This document shows, piece by piece, positions 52,302 to 64,000 of a stretch of DNA of 64,000 nucleotides; within the stretch, counting starts at the first letter, position 1, and each line of letters opens with the position of its first letter. The stretch comes from Microbacterium schleiferi (lineage in GTDB: Bacteria > Actinomycetota > Actinomycetes > Actinomycetales > Microbacteriaceae). The stretch is from positions 186,001 through 250,000 of the forward strand of contig NZ_JAJGNI010000002.1 of the NCBI RefSeq assembly GCF_020781975.1, given 5' to 3'. The notes beneath the pieces were generated by a model. It searched no databases, was not told the DNA's origin, and was given only the letters and a program-made list of their open reading frames with translations. The position numbers and the translations under genes are program-made.

Positions 52302-54096
52302 GAGCGGGGGCGACGATCGCGGCGGAGTCGGGGGCGAGGGTGATTACGGATGCCGCGCCCGACGGGTCGGGGCCGGACGCCGCGGTGATGACGGGCTCGA
52401 CCTCACCCCCTCCCGCGCTCAGCAGGATGACGGCATCCGGCGCCACGGCGAAGGTGTGCGACGACCCGGTGAGATTCACGAGGACCGATAGCTCACCGCG
52501 CTGGAGCACGAACCACCGCGCCCGCGGATCATCGCTGTCGGCACCACTCCCCGAAAGCGCATCGCAGTCCGCGAAGGCGGGATCTGTCAGCTCGGGCCGC
52601 GCGCGACGCACCGCGGCGAGGTCGCGATACAGCTGCAGCAGCCGCGCGTGGTCGACCCCCACCTCCGGTGAGGTGGCTGCCTCTGCCCAGTCCAGCTTCG
52701 AGCGGTGGAAGGTCTCGGGATCCTGCGGGTCGGGGACGATCGCCGGGTCCCAGCCCATTTTCTCGAACTCCTCGATGCGACCCTTTGCGGTAGCTTCCCT
52801 CAGCTCGGGCTCCGGGTGCGAGGTGAAGAACTGCCACGGCGTGGATGCTCCCCATTCCTCGCCCATGAACAGCATCGGCGTTCCGGGCGTAGTCAGTGTC
52901 AAGACCGCTGCGACGGCAAGCCGGTCGGTGGAGAGGGACTGGCTGAGCCTGTCGCCGGCGGCGCGATTACCGATCTGATCATGGTCTTGGCCGAAGGTCA
53001 CCAGCCGCCAGGTGGGAACCGTCGGTGGGATCGGGAAGCCGTGGTCCCGCCCCCGGAACGACGAGTAGGTGCCGTTGTGGAAGAACCCTTCGGTCCAGAC
53101 CTTGGGGAAGGCGCCCAGCGCGCCGAAGTCCTCGTAGTACCCCACGGTCTCGCCGCTGACTGCGACATGGAGCGCGTGGTGGTAGTCATCGCTCCACTGT
53201 GCGGTGAGACCGTACCCGCCGGCTTCCCGCGGCAGGATCAGAGTCGGGTCGTTCAGATCGGACTCCGCGATGAGCGTCAGCGGCCGACCCTGGTGCGCCG
53301 AGAGGGCATCGGCGGCCTCGGCGAGCTCCTGCAGGATGTGGGTCGGGCTCTCATCACGGAGGGCATGCACGGCATCCAGCCGCAGCCCGTCGACGTGGTA
53401 ATCGCGCAGCCACATGAGGGAGTTCTGGATGATGAACTCGCGCACCTCGCGCGCGTCGAGGTTGACCGACAGTCCCCACGTGTTGCGCGCCGCATCACGC
53501 AGGTACGGGCCGAACTCGGGCAGATAGTTCCCGCTGGGGCCGAGGTGGTTATAGACGACGTCCTGGATGACGGCCAGCCCCGCGGCGTGCGCGGCATCCA
53601 CGAACCGCTGATAGGCGGCGGGGCCGCCGTAGGCCTCATGGACCGTGTACCAGAGCACGCCGTCGTAGCCCCAGTTCCAGACGCCGTTGAACCCGTTGAC
53701 CGGCAGCAGCTCGACGTGCGTGACCCCGAGCGAGATCAGGTGATCGAACCGCTCGATGGCGGCATCCAGGGTGCCTTCGGGAGTGAAGGTTCCGACGTGC
53801 ATCTCGTAGATCAGGCCGCCGGCCAACTGACGTCCGGTCCACGAGCCGTCGGTCCACGCGAAGGCTTCGGCGTCGAAGAACGCCGATGCTTCGTGCACTC
53901 CCCGGGGCTGACGCCGCGACCGCGGATCGGGGCGCAGCGCGTCGCCGTCCCCGAGGACGAACCCGTACTCGTCACCATCAGCAAGCTCAACGTCTGCCGT
54001 CCACCATCCGCGCTCACGCACGGTCATCTCCGCGTCGGCATGGCCGGGTCGACGCATCCGTACCCGCTCCGCTCGGGGAGCCCAGACCTCGATCAT
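52294..54096 (-). CDS. treZ: Maltooligosyltrehalose trehalohydrolase
   Basis: The 600-residue GH13 protein has an N-terminal beta domain starting [14 protein letters not shown] and the catalytic barrel with [28 protein letters not shown] carrying the nucleophile Asp, IAESDLNDP with the acid Glu and [12 protein letters not shown] with the third Asp. The [10 protein letters not shown] and [10 protein letters not shown] segments are diagnostic of TreZ. It cleaves trehalose from maltooligosyltrehalose made by TreY. Its ATG overlaps the treY stop by 4 nt. Repeat B lies immediately downstream. Confidence 0.96.
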   Translation of the reverse strand: MIEVWAPRAERVRMRRPGHADAEMTVRERGWWTADVELADGDEYGFVLGDGDALRPDPRSRRQPRGVHEASAFFDAEAFAWTDGSWTGRQLAGGLIYEMHVGTFTPEGTLDAAIERFDHLISLGVTHVELLPVNGFNGVWNWGYDGVLWYTVHEAYGGPAAYQRFVDAAHAAGLAVIQDVVYNHLGPSGNYLPEFGPYLRDAARNTWGLSVNLDAREVREFIIQNSLMWLRDYHVDGLRLDAVHALRDESPTHILQELAEAADALSAHQGRPLTLIAESDLNDPTLILPREAGGYGLTAQWSDDYHHALHVAVSGETVGYYEDFGALGAFPKVWTEGFFHNGTYSSFRGRDHGFPIPPTVPTWRLVTFGQDHDQIGNRAAGDRLSQSLSTDRLAVAAVLTLTTPGTPMLFMGEEWGASTPWQFFTSHPEPELREATAKGRIEEFEKMGWDPAIVPDPQDPETFHRSKLDWAEAATSPEVGVDHARLLQLYRDLAAVRRARPELTDPAFADCDALSGSGADSDDPRARWFVLQRGELSVLVNLTGSSHTFAVAPDAVILLSAGGGEVEPVITAASGPDPSGAASVITLAPDSAAIVAPARP

Positions 54097-56561
54097 GCTT
54101 CCTCCGCTTCTCTGGAACCCGAGACACCGGAGCCTGTGTGAGAAACCCCGTCACGTGCGGTGTCTCGACGCTTCTCGGGTGTCTGACGTGTCAGGAGCGC
54201 GACAGGAAGCGCGCTCAGCACCTCGCCCAGGGGCACGTCTCCGCCGGGATAGGCCCGGCCCGTGAGCGCATCGGTCCAGGTTCCGCCCGGAATCAGCATC
54301 CGGGTGTCGCCCCAGCCGCCCCCCGCCACCAGGCCCACGGGCAGCCGGGTGGCGACGGCGATCGCCCCACCCCGGTCGAAAGCTATGGCGTGCCCGGACG
54401 CCGAACCCAGCACCTCGACGGGCAGATAGCGCGTGAACAGCTCGGGCCGGTCGCGCCGCAACCGCAGCGCGCGCGAGGTGACCAGCAGCTTCGCTGCCCC
54501 CGAAGCGTCGATGGCGGGAACGTTCCCCTCGGACTCGCCACGGTCGAGCTCGGCGAGCATCGCCGCGCGCTTCGCGAAGTCGACAGCGCGACGGTTGTCG
54601 GGGTCCACCAGAGAGGTCTCCCACAACTCCGACCCCTGGTAAACGTCGGGAACTCCGGGCCCAGCCACCTGCACGAGCTTCGCAGACAGCGAGTTACTCC
54701 ACCCCGGCTGCGCGATCTCGGCGACGAAAGCCTCGACCAGTTCCCTGGCTTCACCGTACGCAGCGTCGACGACGGCGTGCATCCGGCGCTCGAAGTCGGC
54801 ATCGGGATTCCACCAGGTCGTTGCCTCTGCCGCTTCCCGTGCTGCCTTCTCGGCGTAGGCGTGCAGGCGCTCAGGAGTGGCGGGCCACGATCCGATGATC
54901 GCCTGCCACAGCAGGGCGTCGAACGGCCCGTGTCCCGTCGAGGCGATTCCTCGCAACTGTTCGAGCACGTTCGCCCAGCGATGCGGGATCTCGGCGAGCA
55001 CCGAGAGGCGCGCCCGCACGTCCTCCCCGCGCTTCGTGTCGTGCGTCGACAGGGACGTCATCGATGTCGGCCGCTGTGCCTGCCTGCGGGCAAACGCCTC
55101 GTGGAGCCCCGCGACCGATAGCGAGAACACCGACGGATCCCCGCCGACCTCGGTGAGGGTGCCCAGGCGCGTGGCCCGGTAGAACGCGGTGTCTTCGACG
55201 CCCTTGGCCATGACCGGGCCCGTCGTCTGCTGGAAGCGGCGGGCCACCTCGAGCGCCGGGTCGGCCACGAACGGCGAGAGCGTATCGATCGCCGCGGCCA
55301 GGTCGGGGCGGCGAGCGGATGCCTCGGCCAGGGCTTCATCGAGTGCCTCCCGCCCCGCGGGGAGGTAGGAGCGGTAGACGGGGAAGCAGGCGAGGATCTC
55401 AGCCAGGGCATCGGCGGCATCCGGAGCAGCGAGCGCCACGTGCTCGGGCAGACATCGCACGAGTCGGGCGATCTCGCTGCCCTGGATCGTGTCTGCGATC
55501 ATCCGCTTGGTGTCGTGGATGAGATCGGGCCAGGGTTGCGCCGGCCGCAGGCCGGTCGCGCGGCGCAGCCGCTCGTCGAGGGCGTCAAGGGCACCCTCAC
55601 CGTCAGGGTCGATGAGGACGCGGTCGATCTCGGCCATGGCGTCGTACCCGGTCGTGCCGTCGGTGTCCCACCAGGCCGGCAGCAACTCAGGATGCTCCGT
55701 CGCGCTGTGCTCGAGGATCTTCTCGACCAGCGTGTACCGGCGGCCGGTGAGCGAGCCGAGCCGTTCGAGATAGCCGCCGGGGTCGACAAGCCCGTCGGGG
55801 TGATCGATGCGCAGGCCATCGGCCAGCCCCTCCCGGAACCACCGCGCCACCTCTTCGTGGGCCTCGTCGAAGACCACCGGGTCTTCGACGCGCACTCCCG
55901 CCAGGGTCGAGACCGCGAAAAAGCGCCGGTAGTTCAGCTCGGATGCCTCGAGCTGCCAGAACATCAGCTCGAAGTGCTGTCGAGCGAGCACCTGGCGGAC
56001 GGCATCCGGGTACGACGTCGCTTCCGCCGGCGCGGTCCCCTCCGCGAGCGGGAACTCGTGGTCGAAGTAGCGCACCGTGCCGTGGGGCGCGAGCGCCGTC
56101 GGCGCCGGATCCACCCGGATCTCCATCGCATCGATGATCTCGTCGGCGTCCGACCCGAGGACCGGCACTCGCACCTTTCCGCCGCCGAACTCCCAATCGA
56201 TGTCGAACGCTGCGGCGTACCGCGAGTCGCGACCACGCAGCAGCACGTCCCACCACCACGGGTTCTCGGCGGGCACCGCGATCCCCATGTGGTTGGGAAC
56301 CGTGTCGATGAGAATGCCGAGGCCCGCGGCGCGCGCGGCAGCGGCGAAGCGTTCGAGTCCCTCCGCCCCGCCGCGGGCGGGGTCTACGCGGGTCGGGTCG
56401 ACGACGTCGTATCCGTGATCGGAGCCGGAAGTCGACTGCAACAGCGGGGAAAGATAGGCCCAACCGACGCCGAGGTCGCGCAGGTACCCGGTGACGGCGG
56501 CTGCGGCATCCAGGTCGAACGCGGCGCGGATCTGCAGGCGGTAGGTCGACTCAGGATGCAT
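54093..56561 (-). CDS. treY: Maltooligosyltrehalose synthase
   Basis: The 822-residue GH13 protein begins STYRLQI with the TreY-typical N-terminus. It carries [30 protein letters not shown] with the catalytic Asp, VEKIL with the acid Glu region and later [15 protein letters not shown]. The long C-terminal domain contains [12 protein letters not shown], which is diagnostic of the family. It rearranges the reducing-end linkage of maltooligosaccharides into alpha,alpha-1,1. It sits 2 nt after the glgX stop and overlaps treZ by 4 nt. Confidence 0.96.
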   Translation of the reverse strand: MHPESTYRLQIRAAFDLDAAAAVTGYLRDLGVGWAYLSPLLQSTSGSDHGYDVVDPTRVDPARGGAEGLERFAAAARAAGLGILIDTVPNHMGIAVPAENPWWWDVLLRGRDSRYAAAFDIDWEFGGGKVRVPVLGSDADEIIDAMEIRVDPAPTALAPHGTVRYFDHEFPLAEGTAPAEATSYPDAVRQVLARQHFELMFWQLEASELNYRRFFAVSTLAGVRVEDPVVFDEAHEEVARWFREGLADGLRIDHPDGLVDPGGYLERLGSLTGRRYTLVEKILEHSATEHPELLPAWWDTDGTTGYDAMAEIDRVLIDPDGEGALDALDERLRRATGLRPAQPWPDLIHDTKRMIADTIQGSEIARLVRCLPEHVALAAPDAADALAEILACFPVYRSYLPAGREALDEALAEASARRPDLAAAIDTLSPFVADPALEVARRFQQTTGPVMAKGVEDTAFYRATRLGTLTEVGGDPSVFSLSVAGLHEAFARRQAQRPTSMTSLSTHDTKRGEDVRARLSVLAEIPHRWANVLEQLRGIASTGHGPFDALLWQAIIGSWPATPERLHAYAEKAAREAAEATTWWNPDADFERRMHAVVDAAYGEARELVEAFVAEIAQPGWSNSLSAKLVQVAGPGVPDVYQGSELWETSLVDPDNRRAVDFAKRAAMLAELDRGESEGNVPAIDASGAAKLLVTSRALRLRRDRPELFTRYLPVEVLGSASGHAIAFDRGGAIAVATRLPVGLVAGGGWGDTRMLIPGGTWTDALTGRAYPGGDVPLGEVLSALPVALLTRQTPEKRRDTARDGVSHTGSGVSGSREAEEA

Positions 56562-56563
56562 CG

Positions 56564-58774
<2,211 letters not shown>

Positions 58775-58871
58775 GGCACCCCTTCCTGGTGGGATTCCAC
58801 CCTAGTCGAGCAGGGTTTCCCGGTGGGGGTGGTTGCTACCGGGAGCTCAGCCCTGCTAGAGCGGCGGAAGA

Positions 58872-59594
58872 TCAGACCTCGAGAGTTCGCGGTGGAGCCG
58901 GACGGATGCCGTGCACCTGACGGTGCAGGCGCTGCATCCGTTCGTCGAGTTCTGCGGCGCTTGCCGCGGCATCCTTCAGCTCCGCAAGCAGAGTCTCGGG
59001 TACCTGGCGGTCGAACTTGTAGTAGATCTTGTGCTCGAGGCTCGCCCAGAAATCCATCGCGATCGTGCGGAACTGGACTTCGACCGGCACGTCGAGGCGG
59101 CCGGTCGAGAGGAATACGGGAACCCGCACGATCGCGTGCAGGCTCTTGTAGCCATTGGGTTTCGGATCGGCGATGTAATCCTTCACCGAATGCACCTCGA
59201 TGTCGTCCTGCTGGGTCAGCAGGTCGAACAGGCGGTACGTATCTGCCACGAAACTGCAGGTGACCCGGATGCCCGCGATATCGGTGATGTGCGCTCGGAT
59301 CGAGTCGAAGTCCCCGTCGATGCCCTTACGACCGACCTTGGCGACGAGACTGTCGGCGGATTTCACGCGGCTGGAGATGTGCTCGATCGGGTTGTAATCG
59401 TGCAGTTGCAGAAACTCGTCGCGCAGGATCTCGACCTTCGTCTCGATTTCCTTCAGGCCGAACTGGTAGGGCAACAAGAAGCGCTGCACCTCGTCGCGGG
59501 CGGCCCTCAACTGCGAGAGCGAGACAGTCACCTCATCGGAAGCCGGGTGCGAAAGCTGCGAGGTCGCGGGGTGCATGGCCGACGCGTGACTCAT
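58872..59594 (-). CDS. Small alarmone synthetase (RelA/SpoT synthetase domain)
   Basis: The 240-residue protein has a single (p)ppGpp synthetase domain: IAGIRVTCSF, KPNGYKSLHAIVRVPVF, VEVQFRTIAMDFWASLEHKI. There is no HD hydrolase, TGS or ACT domain, so it can only make alarmone. Length and motifs are those of RelQ/RelP-like small alarmone synthetases. The gene stands alone between glgX and the hairpin at 59653-59712, so it is probably controlled by its own promoter, often cell-wall stress in other species. Confidence 0.93.
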   Translation of the reverse strand: MSHASAMHPATSQLSHPASDEVTVSLSQLRAARDEVQRFLLPYQFGLKEIETKVEILRDEFLQLHDYNPIEHISSRVKSADSLVAKVGRKGIDGDFDSIRAHITDIAGIRVTCSFVADTYRLFDLLTQQDDIEVHSVKDYIADPKPNGYKSLHAIVRVPVFLSTGRLDVPVEVQFRTIAMDFWASLEHKIYYKFDRQVPETLLAELKDAAASAAELDERMQRLHRQVHGIRPAPPRTLEV

Positions 59595-59652
59595 GCCGCC
59601 AACCTACGGACCGCGGGTACGAGATCGCTGTGAGTCCGACAGCCGAGCGCGA

Positions 59653-59712
59653 CCCCCTCCCCGCCCGCACGAGGCTGCACCGTGCAGTCTCGCGGGCACG
59701 GACGGGAGGGGG
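59653..59712. terminator. Long hairpin after xylB
   Basis: CCCCCTCCC (59653-59661) pairs with GGGAGGGGG (59704-59712), and an inner stem (GCCCGC..GAG..CTGCAC with GTGCAG..CTC..GCGGGC) extends it with bulges. It lies in the 121-bp gap after xylB and before the alarmone synthetase gene, so it should end the xyl transcript. Confidence 0.7.
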
Positions 59713-59715
59713 AGA

Positions 59716-61050
59716 TCAGTCCAGGACGGACGCAGCCTGACGAGCGGCGCCGAGCGCCACGTACTCACCGGGCGACGGAACCTCCACGGGCATCCCGAAC
59801 ACCGCCGGGGCGATCTCGCGAACTGCGTCGGACTGAGCGCCGCCACCGATCAGTACCGCGCGGCGAAGCGGCACATCGAGAGCGCGCAGGGCGTCCAGGC
59901 CAGCGCCGAGCCCAGACAGCATGCCTTCGACGGCGGCGCGGGCCAGGTTTTCGCGTGTTGTCGAGGCGAGGGTCATGCCGGTGAGGGCAGCTGTCGCATC
60001 CGGCAGATTGGGCGTGCGCTCCCCCTCGAAGTACGGGAGGAGGGTCAGGCCCGCGGCTCCCGGCTCGGCGGCCAGCGCTAGCCGGCTGAGGCCATCGTGG
60101 TCGACGGAGAGCAACGCCGCGATCGTGTCGAGCACCCGCGCCGCGTTGAGGGTCGCGACAAGCGGCAGGAAATGCCCGTCGGCATCCGCGAACCCGGCAA
60201 CAGTCCCGGTGGGGTCGATCGTCCGATGCTCACTCACGGCGAAGACGGTTCCGCTCGTTCCGATCGAGATGACGACATCGCCGGGGCCGGCACCGACCCC
60301 GAGCGCGGCGCCGGCGTTATCCCCAGCGCCGGGCGCGACACGCCTGCCGTCGCGACCTGCCACCCACTCCCGCGGACCGAGCACCCGGGGGAGCGCGGCG
60401 TCATGGCCGAGCGCGGCGGCCAGCAGATCGCGGTCGTAGCCGTCGGCCACGACCTTCCCTGCCGCGTCCGCACGCCAGGCATCCGGCGACCAGTACCCGG
60501 TGCCCGAGGCGTCCGACCGGTCCGTGACGAGTTCTTCGAGCACGGGACCGCGAGCAGATTCGCCGCGAGGACCGTAGCCTCGCAGCCGCCACGTCAGCCA
60601 ATCGTGCGGGAGTGCGACTGCCGCCACTCGGGCTGCGTTCTCGGGTTCGTGATCGCGCAGCCACCGGAGCTTCGTGATGGTGAACGAGGCGACCGGCACG
60701 AGACCCGTGCGCCGAGCAAGGTCCTCAGCACCGAATTCGGCGATGAGATCGGTCGCCGCCCCGGCGGACCGGGTGTCGTTCCACAGCAGCGCGGGACGGA
60801 TGACGCGACCATCGGCATCCAGCACCACCATGCCGTGCTGCTGACCCCCGATCGACCAGGCAGCCACATCATCGAGGCCGCCGGCTGCCGAGACCGCCTC
60901 CTGCAGCGCTGACCACCACGCGGCGGGGTCCACCTCGGTACCCGCCGGATGGGCGGCGCGGCCTTCCCGGATGACCGCGCCGGTCTCGGCATCCGTCATG
61001 ACGACCTTGCACGACTGGGTCGACGAATCGACCCCCATCACCAGTGTCAC
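59716..61050 (-). CDS. xylB: Xylulokinase
   Basis: The 444-residue FGGY kinase shows [13 protein letters not shown] (phosphate 1 loop), [16 protein letters not shown] with the substrate site, and [13 protein letters not shown] holding the catalytic Asp (GDN). It closes with [16 protein letters not shown]. It phosphorylates D-xylulose to D-xylulose 5-phosphate for the pentose phosphate pathway. It lies downstream of xylA on the same strand, separated by 159 bp that contain a repeat A copy. Confidence 0.94.
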   Translation of the reverse strand: MTLVMGVDSSTQSCKVVMTDAETGAVIREGRAAHPAGTEVDPAAWWSALQEAVSAAGGLDDVAAWSIGGQQHGMVVLDADGRVIRPALLWNDTRSAGAATDLIAEFGAEDLARRTGLVPVASFTITKLRWLRDHEPENAARVAAVALPHDWLTWRLRGYGPRGESARGPVLEELVTDRSDASGTGYWSPDAWRADAAGKVVADGYDRDLLAAALGHDAALPRVLGPREWVAGRDGRRVAPGAGDNAGAALGVGAGPGDVVISIGTSGTVFAVSEHRTIDPTGTVAGFADADGHFLPLVATLNAARVLDTIAALLSVDHDGLSRLALAAEPGAAGLTLLPYFEGERTPNLPDATAALTGMTLASTTRENLARAAVEGMLSGLGAGLDALRALDVPLRRAVLIGGGAQSDAVREIAPAVFGMPVEVPSPGEYVALGAARQAASVLD

Positions 61051-61087
61051 GTCAGGTTCTCCTCAGGTCTTGTCGGGCGCGTTCGGC

Positions 61088-61174
61088 GTCGGCAACTCCT
61101 CATTCTCGACGCGGATCGGGCCCGATCGACATGCCGATTCGGGCCCGATCCGCGAGGATTGAGGAGTTAGCCAC
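61088..61174. repeat. Repeat A, copy 3
   Basis: AACTCCTCA (61094-61102) and TGAGGAGTT (61160-61168) form the inverted ends, again inside the GTnGCn consensus. This copy has an extra near-perfect inner stem (GCGGATCGGGCC with GGGCCCGATCCGC), so the RNA would fold into a long hairpin. It lies between xylA and xylB and might partly separate their expression. Confidence 0.87.
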
Positions 61175-61209
61175 CACCGGCGTCGGGGCCGAAGCGGCGG
61201 TTGGACTGA

Positions 61210-62397
61210 CTAGCGGGCGCCCATCAGGTGCTCGGTGGCCAGCTGCTGCAGACGCACGAAGCCGAATCCCTTGCCACCGAAGTACTGCGCCGGGTCGAAC
61301 TCCTCGTACGCCGAGCGGTCAGCGAGCAGGTCGTCGTAGGACTCACCCTCGCCGAGCGTGGTCACCGACAGCTCGGGCACGCGTGCGGCAGCCAGCGCCT
61401 CCTGCACCTCGGGGTCGGCGCGGAAGGCCTGCGCCCGTTCCTTGAGGAGCAGGTAGGTGCGCATGTTGGCCGCAGCGGAATCCCACACGCCGCACTCGTC
61501 CTCGGTGCGGCTCGGCTTGTAGTCGAAGTGGCGAGGGCCCTCGTATGCGGGTCCGCCGTTCGGGCCGCCGTTTTCGAGCAGGTCCACGAGGGCGAACGCG
61601 TTGTGCAGGTCGCCGTGACCGAAGACGAGGTCCTGGTCGTACTTGATGCCCCGCTGGCCGTTGAGATCGATGTGGTAGAGCTTGCCGTGGTAGAGCGCTT
61701 GCGCGATTCCGGCGGCGAAGTTCAGGCCCGCCATCTGCTCGTGACCGACCTCAGGGTTCAGGCCCACGAGCTCGGGACGCTCGAGCGACTCGATGAATGC
61801 GAGGGCGTGACCGACGGTCGGCAGCAGGATGTCACCGCGGGGCTCGTTGGGCTTGGGCTCGATAGCGAAGCGGATGTCGTAACCCTTGTCGGTCACGTAG
61901 TCACCGAGCAGGTTGACTGCCTCGCGGTAGCGCTCGAGGGCGGCGCGGATGTCTTTGGCGGCGTCGTACTCGGCGCCTTCACGCCCGCCCCACATGACGA
62001 AGGTCTTGGCGCCGAGCTCGGCCGCGAGGTCGAGGTTGCGCAGCACCTTGCGCAGGGCGAAGCGGCGCACCTGCCGGTCGTTGGAGGTGAATCCGCCGTC
62101 CTTGAAGACGGGGGCCGAGAACAGGTTGGTCGTCACCATCGGGATGATGAGGCCGGTGTCGGCCAGGGCGCCCTTGAGGCGGTCGATCTGAGTCTGGCGC
62201 TCGGCATCGGTCGATCCGAAGGCGAACAGGTCGTCGTCGTGGAAAGTGAGACCGTAGGCGCCGAGCTCGGCGAGCTTCTCGACGGCGTGGACGACGTCAA
62301 GCGCTGGCCGGGTGGGTCCACCGAACGGATCTGCCCCGTTGTAGCCGATGGTCCAGAGGCCGAAAGAGAACTTGTCGGCGGGGGTGGGGGTGGGCAT
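61210..62397 (-). CDS. xylA: Xylose isomerase
   Basis: The 395-residue TIM-barrel enzyme has [13 protein letters not shown] with the catalytic His, [25 protein letters not shown] with metal-binding Glu and catalytic Lys, and [13 protein letters not shown] with metal ligands. The short N-terminus and length match the class I enzymes of actinobacteria (Streptomyces/Arthrobacter type). It converts D-xylose to D-xylulose. ATG at 62397 follows AAAGGAG. It is divergent from the ROK regulator, with the operator between them. Confidence 0.96.
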   Translation of the reverse strand: MPTPTPADKFSFGLWTIGYNGADPFGGPTRPALDVVHAVEKLAELGAYGLTFHDDDLFAFGSTDAERQTQIDRLKGALADTGLIIPMVTTNLFSAPVFKDGGFTSNDRQVRRFALRKVLRNLDLAAELGAKTFVMWGGREGAEYDAAKDIRAALERYREAVNLLGDYVTDKGYDIRFAIEPKPNEPRGDILLPTVGHALAFIESLERPELVGLNPEVGHEQMAGLNFAAGIAQALYHGKLYHIDLNGQRGIKYDQDLVFGHGDLHNAFALVDLLENGGPNGGPAYEGPRHFDYKPSRTEDECGVWDSAAANMRTYLLLKERAQAFRADPEVQEALAAARVPELSVTTLGEGESYDDLLADRSAYEEFDPAQYFGGKGFGFVRLQQLATEHLMGAR

Positions 62398-62428
62398 GAC
62401 TGCTCCTTTGCACGAGGCACGCGGATAA

Positions 62429-62444
62429 TTGTTGCGAGCAACAA
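62429..62444. promoter_or_regulatory. XylR (ROK) operator between xylA and xylR
   Basis: TTGTTGC-GA-GCAACAA is a perfect 7-bp inverted repeat with a 2-nt spacer, midway in the 91-bp gap between divergent xylA and xylR. The AT-rich TTGTTGC arms resemble operators of ROK-type xylose repressors. Its position overlaps the expected xylA promoter, so binding would block transcription until xylose is present. Confidence 0.82.
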
Positions 62445-62488
62445 CCTATACCACGACGGATGCCTCCGCTATCCCCTACAGTGAACGC

Positions 62489-63685
62489 ATGCTCGAGCCG
62501 GGAACCGACAGCGTCAGGACCCGCAATCTCGCTCGCGTTCTCGGGCAGGTCCACCTCGAAGGCCCCCGGTCGCGGGCAGCTCTGACCCTCGCGACGGGAC
62601 TCAACCGTTCGACGATCGCCGATCTCGTTGCCGAACTGTGCACGGCGGGCCTTGTGACAGAGACCGCCCCCGATCCCTCTCGGCGCGTCGGCCGCCCGTC
62701 GCCGATCGTCGCCGCCGATCCCCGGATCGTCGCGGTCGCCGTGAACCCCGAGGTGGATGCCGTGACGATCGCGGCGGTAGCCCTCGACCAATCGATCGCC
62801 GCCCGGCTCCGGATCGAGCGCACCGAACTCGTCACTCCCGGCGAGACTGCGGCTCTCGTGGCCGACACGGTCGCTGCGTGGCAGGAGACCGCACTCGCAG
62901 GGCGCCGCATCGTCGGCATCGGGATCGCGGTTCCCGGGCTCGTCCGCGCGCGGGACGGCCTGGTGCGCACCGCCCCCCACCTCGAATGGCACGATGCACC
63001 GATCCGGGAACTCGTCGCCGACGCGACCGGGCTGCCCACGGCCGTCGACAACGACGCGACCCTCGGAGCCGTCGCCGAGCACCTCTACGGCGCGGCGCGG
63101 GGACTCGACCACGTCGTCTATCTCAACGGTGGCGCCAGCGGCATCGGTGGCGGTCTGATCGTTCACGGGATGCCGGTGCGAGGGGTTTCCGGCTACGCCG
63201 GTGAGTTCGGTCAGAACCGTCCCGGCATCGCCAGCACGGCCGATCAGCAAGCTCCCGAGGGCGTCCTCGAGGACGAAGTCAGCCGCTCACGGCTTCTGCG
63301 GGCAGTCGGCCTGACGAGCGCCGACGACCCGACGTTGGCTGCTGCGCTGTCGACATCCGATGACCCCAGCGTCGCCGCCGAGACCGACAGGCAACGACGG
63401 ATTCTCGCGACAGCGCTGGCGAACGCCGTCAACGTCCTGAACCCTCGCGCGATCGTGCTCGGCGGCTTCCTCGCGATGCTCACGGAGGGGGCCACGGATC
63501 AGCTCACCGATCTCGTACGCGCGCAGTCGATGCCCGCGAACGCCGAGGACGTCGACATCCGCGCCGCGGTCCTGGCCGATGACAGGCTGCTGATCGGCGC
63601 CGCCGAGGCGGCGTTCGCTGGCCTGCTGGCAGATCCGCTCAGCCGGCTTCCGGAGCGGCCTGGTCCTCTGGAAGAAGCGCGCTGA
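62489..63685 (+). CDS. xylR: ROK-family xylose repressor
   Basis: The 398-residue protein has an N-terminal MarR-like winged helix (SRAALTLATGLNRSTIADLV) and a ROK sugar-kinase-like domain: GIAVPGLVRARDG, VDNDATLGAVAEHLYGAARG, YLNGGASGIGGGLIVHG and VNVLNPRAIVLGG. The zinc-binding Cys-rich signature of active ROK kinases is missing, as expected for a repressor. ATG at 62489 was chosen; the open frame extends upstream through the operator. It should repress xylA-xylB and itself. Its 3' end overlaps the convergent receiver gene by 47 bp. Confidence 0.9.
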   Translation: MLEPGTDSVRTRNLARVLGQVHLEGPRSRAALTLATGLNRSTIADLVAELCTAGLVTETAPDPSRRVGRPSPIVAADPRIVAVAVNPEVDAVTIAAVALDQSIAARLRIERTELVTPGETAALVADTVAAWQETALAGRRIVGIGIAVPGLVRARDGLVRTAPHLEWHDAPIRELVADATGLPTAVDNDATLGAVAEHLYGAARGLDHVVYLNGGASGIGGGLIVHGMPVRGVSGYAGEFGQNRPGIASTADQQAPEGVLEDEVSRSRLLRAVGLTSADDPTLAAALSTSDDPSVAAETDRQRRILATALANAVNVLNPRAIVLGGFLAMLTEGATDQLTDLVRAQSMPANAEDVDIRAAVLADDRLLIGAAEAAFAGLLADPLSRLPERPGPLEEAR

Positions 63686-64000
63686 CCGCGCTCAGCAACT
63701 CCGCCTTCGTGAAGGGTTTGGTCACGACAGCAGAGAAACCTTGCGCGCATGCGTAATCGTGTTCGGCGGGGTCTGAGCGGGCCGTGAGCAGCAGCAGGGG
63801 CATCGCGGCGAGTGCGGCATCCGCCCGCACCGCCTGCGCGACGCCGATGCCGTCGAGACCCGGCATCATCCAGTCGACAACGGCAAGGTCCGGCTTCGAC
63901 GATTGGATCGCCCCGAGTCCGGAGGTGCCGTCGTAGTATTCGTCAACATCGTGGCCAGCACGAGCGAGACGGATCGCGACGAGCCGGACGATGTCCGCGT
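63639..64000 (-). CDS. Response regulator receiver-domain protein (5' end outside window)
   Basis: The frame is open to the right edge, so the start lies beyond 64000. The visible 120 residues form a receiver domain: DIVRLVAIRL in helix 1, phosphoacceptor Asp in AVVDWMMPGLDG, LLLLTARSDP for the Thr/Ser switch and VTKPFTKAEL with the conserved Lys. The C-terminus follows the domain directly, so no output domain is attached on that side; it may be a stand-alone CheY-like regulator or the C-terminal part of a larger protein. Confidence 0.85.
   Translation of the reverse strand, partial: ADIVRLVAIRLARAGHDVDEYYDGTSGLGAIQSSKPDLAVVDWMMPGLDGIGVAQAVRADAALAAMPLLLLTARSDPAEHDYACAQGFSAVVTKPFTKAELLSAVSALLPEDQAAPEAG

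Noticed and set aside
58788..58801. GGTGG/CCACC hairpin in the glgX leader
   Set aside because: Only 5-bp arms with a 4-nt loop; expected by chance in GC-rich DNA, so not listed as a regulatory element.

Overview
The window is high-GC DNA with tightly packed genes, frequent 4-nt ATGA/GTGA start-stop overlaps, GTG starts, an F420-type oxidoreductase, a DivIVA-type coiled-coil protein, adjacent lhr and nei2 genes, and a TreY-TreZ-GlgX operon. This points to an actinobacterium, most likely Microbacteriaceae (Microbacterium-like). That placement is an inference from gene content and style. No rRNA, tRNA, CRISPR array, transposase or prophage gene was recognised, and no stretch over 300 bases lacks a gene.

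Layout. 1-3062: end of a SprT-like gene, a frameshifted sortase-anchored surface protein, a ComB-like protein and an SRPBCC protein. 3075-8819: MacB/FtsX-type ABC exporter, a NarL-type two-component pair and an MFS transporter, all on the minus strand. 8887-20373: pyrimidine (or hydantoin) catabolic cluster. A MocR regulator is divergent from beta-ureidopropionase, dihydropyrimidinase, a luciferase-like F420-type oxidoreductase, a four-gene ABC importer with a THI5-like binding lipoprotein, a class III aminotransferase and a semialdehyde dehydrogenase. Together these would import a pyrimidine-like compound, open the ring, release beta-alanine and convert it to acetyl-CoA. The usual first enzyme, dihydropyrimidine dehydrogenase, is absent. 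20391-23515: Lrp regulator, DUF6421 protein and threonine aldolase. 23536-29153: sugar genes (GH51 arabinofuranosidase, two Gfo/Idh/MocA dehydrogenases, ThuA protein, LacI regulator with a palindromic operator). 29107-33170: DUF151 nuclease-like protein, DivIVA-like protein, membrane AlbA_2 protein, NUDIX protein and an esterase.

33241-41153: an operon of transglutaminase-DUF2126, circularly permuted ATP-grasp fused to alpha-E, and a second transglutaminase, followed by a zinc-ribbon metallopeptidase. This combination resembles predicted peptide-synthesis or tagging systems and is the best candidate for an under-described system. 41250-50323: a second frameshifted LPxTG protein, a cupin, lhr-nei2, a YitT membrane protein, a hexapeptide-repeat protein and a LysR effector domain without its DNA-binding part. 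50444-63685: CPA2 antiporter, treZ/treY/glgX, a small alarmone synthetase, and xylB/xylA with a divergent ROK regulator and a clear operator. The window ends inside a response-regulator gene.

Two genome-scale signals cut across these regions. Several unrelated families of short intergenic inverted repeats occur, one in three copies with matching ends. The oligomer GGATGCC/GGCATCC is strikingly frequent. Both known surface-protein genes carry what looks like a one-base deletion.
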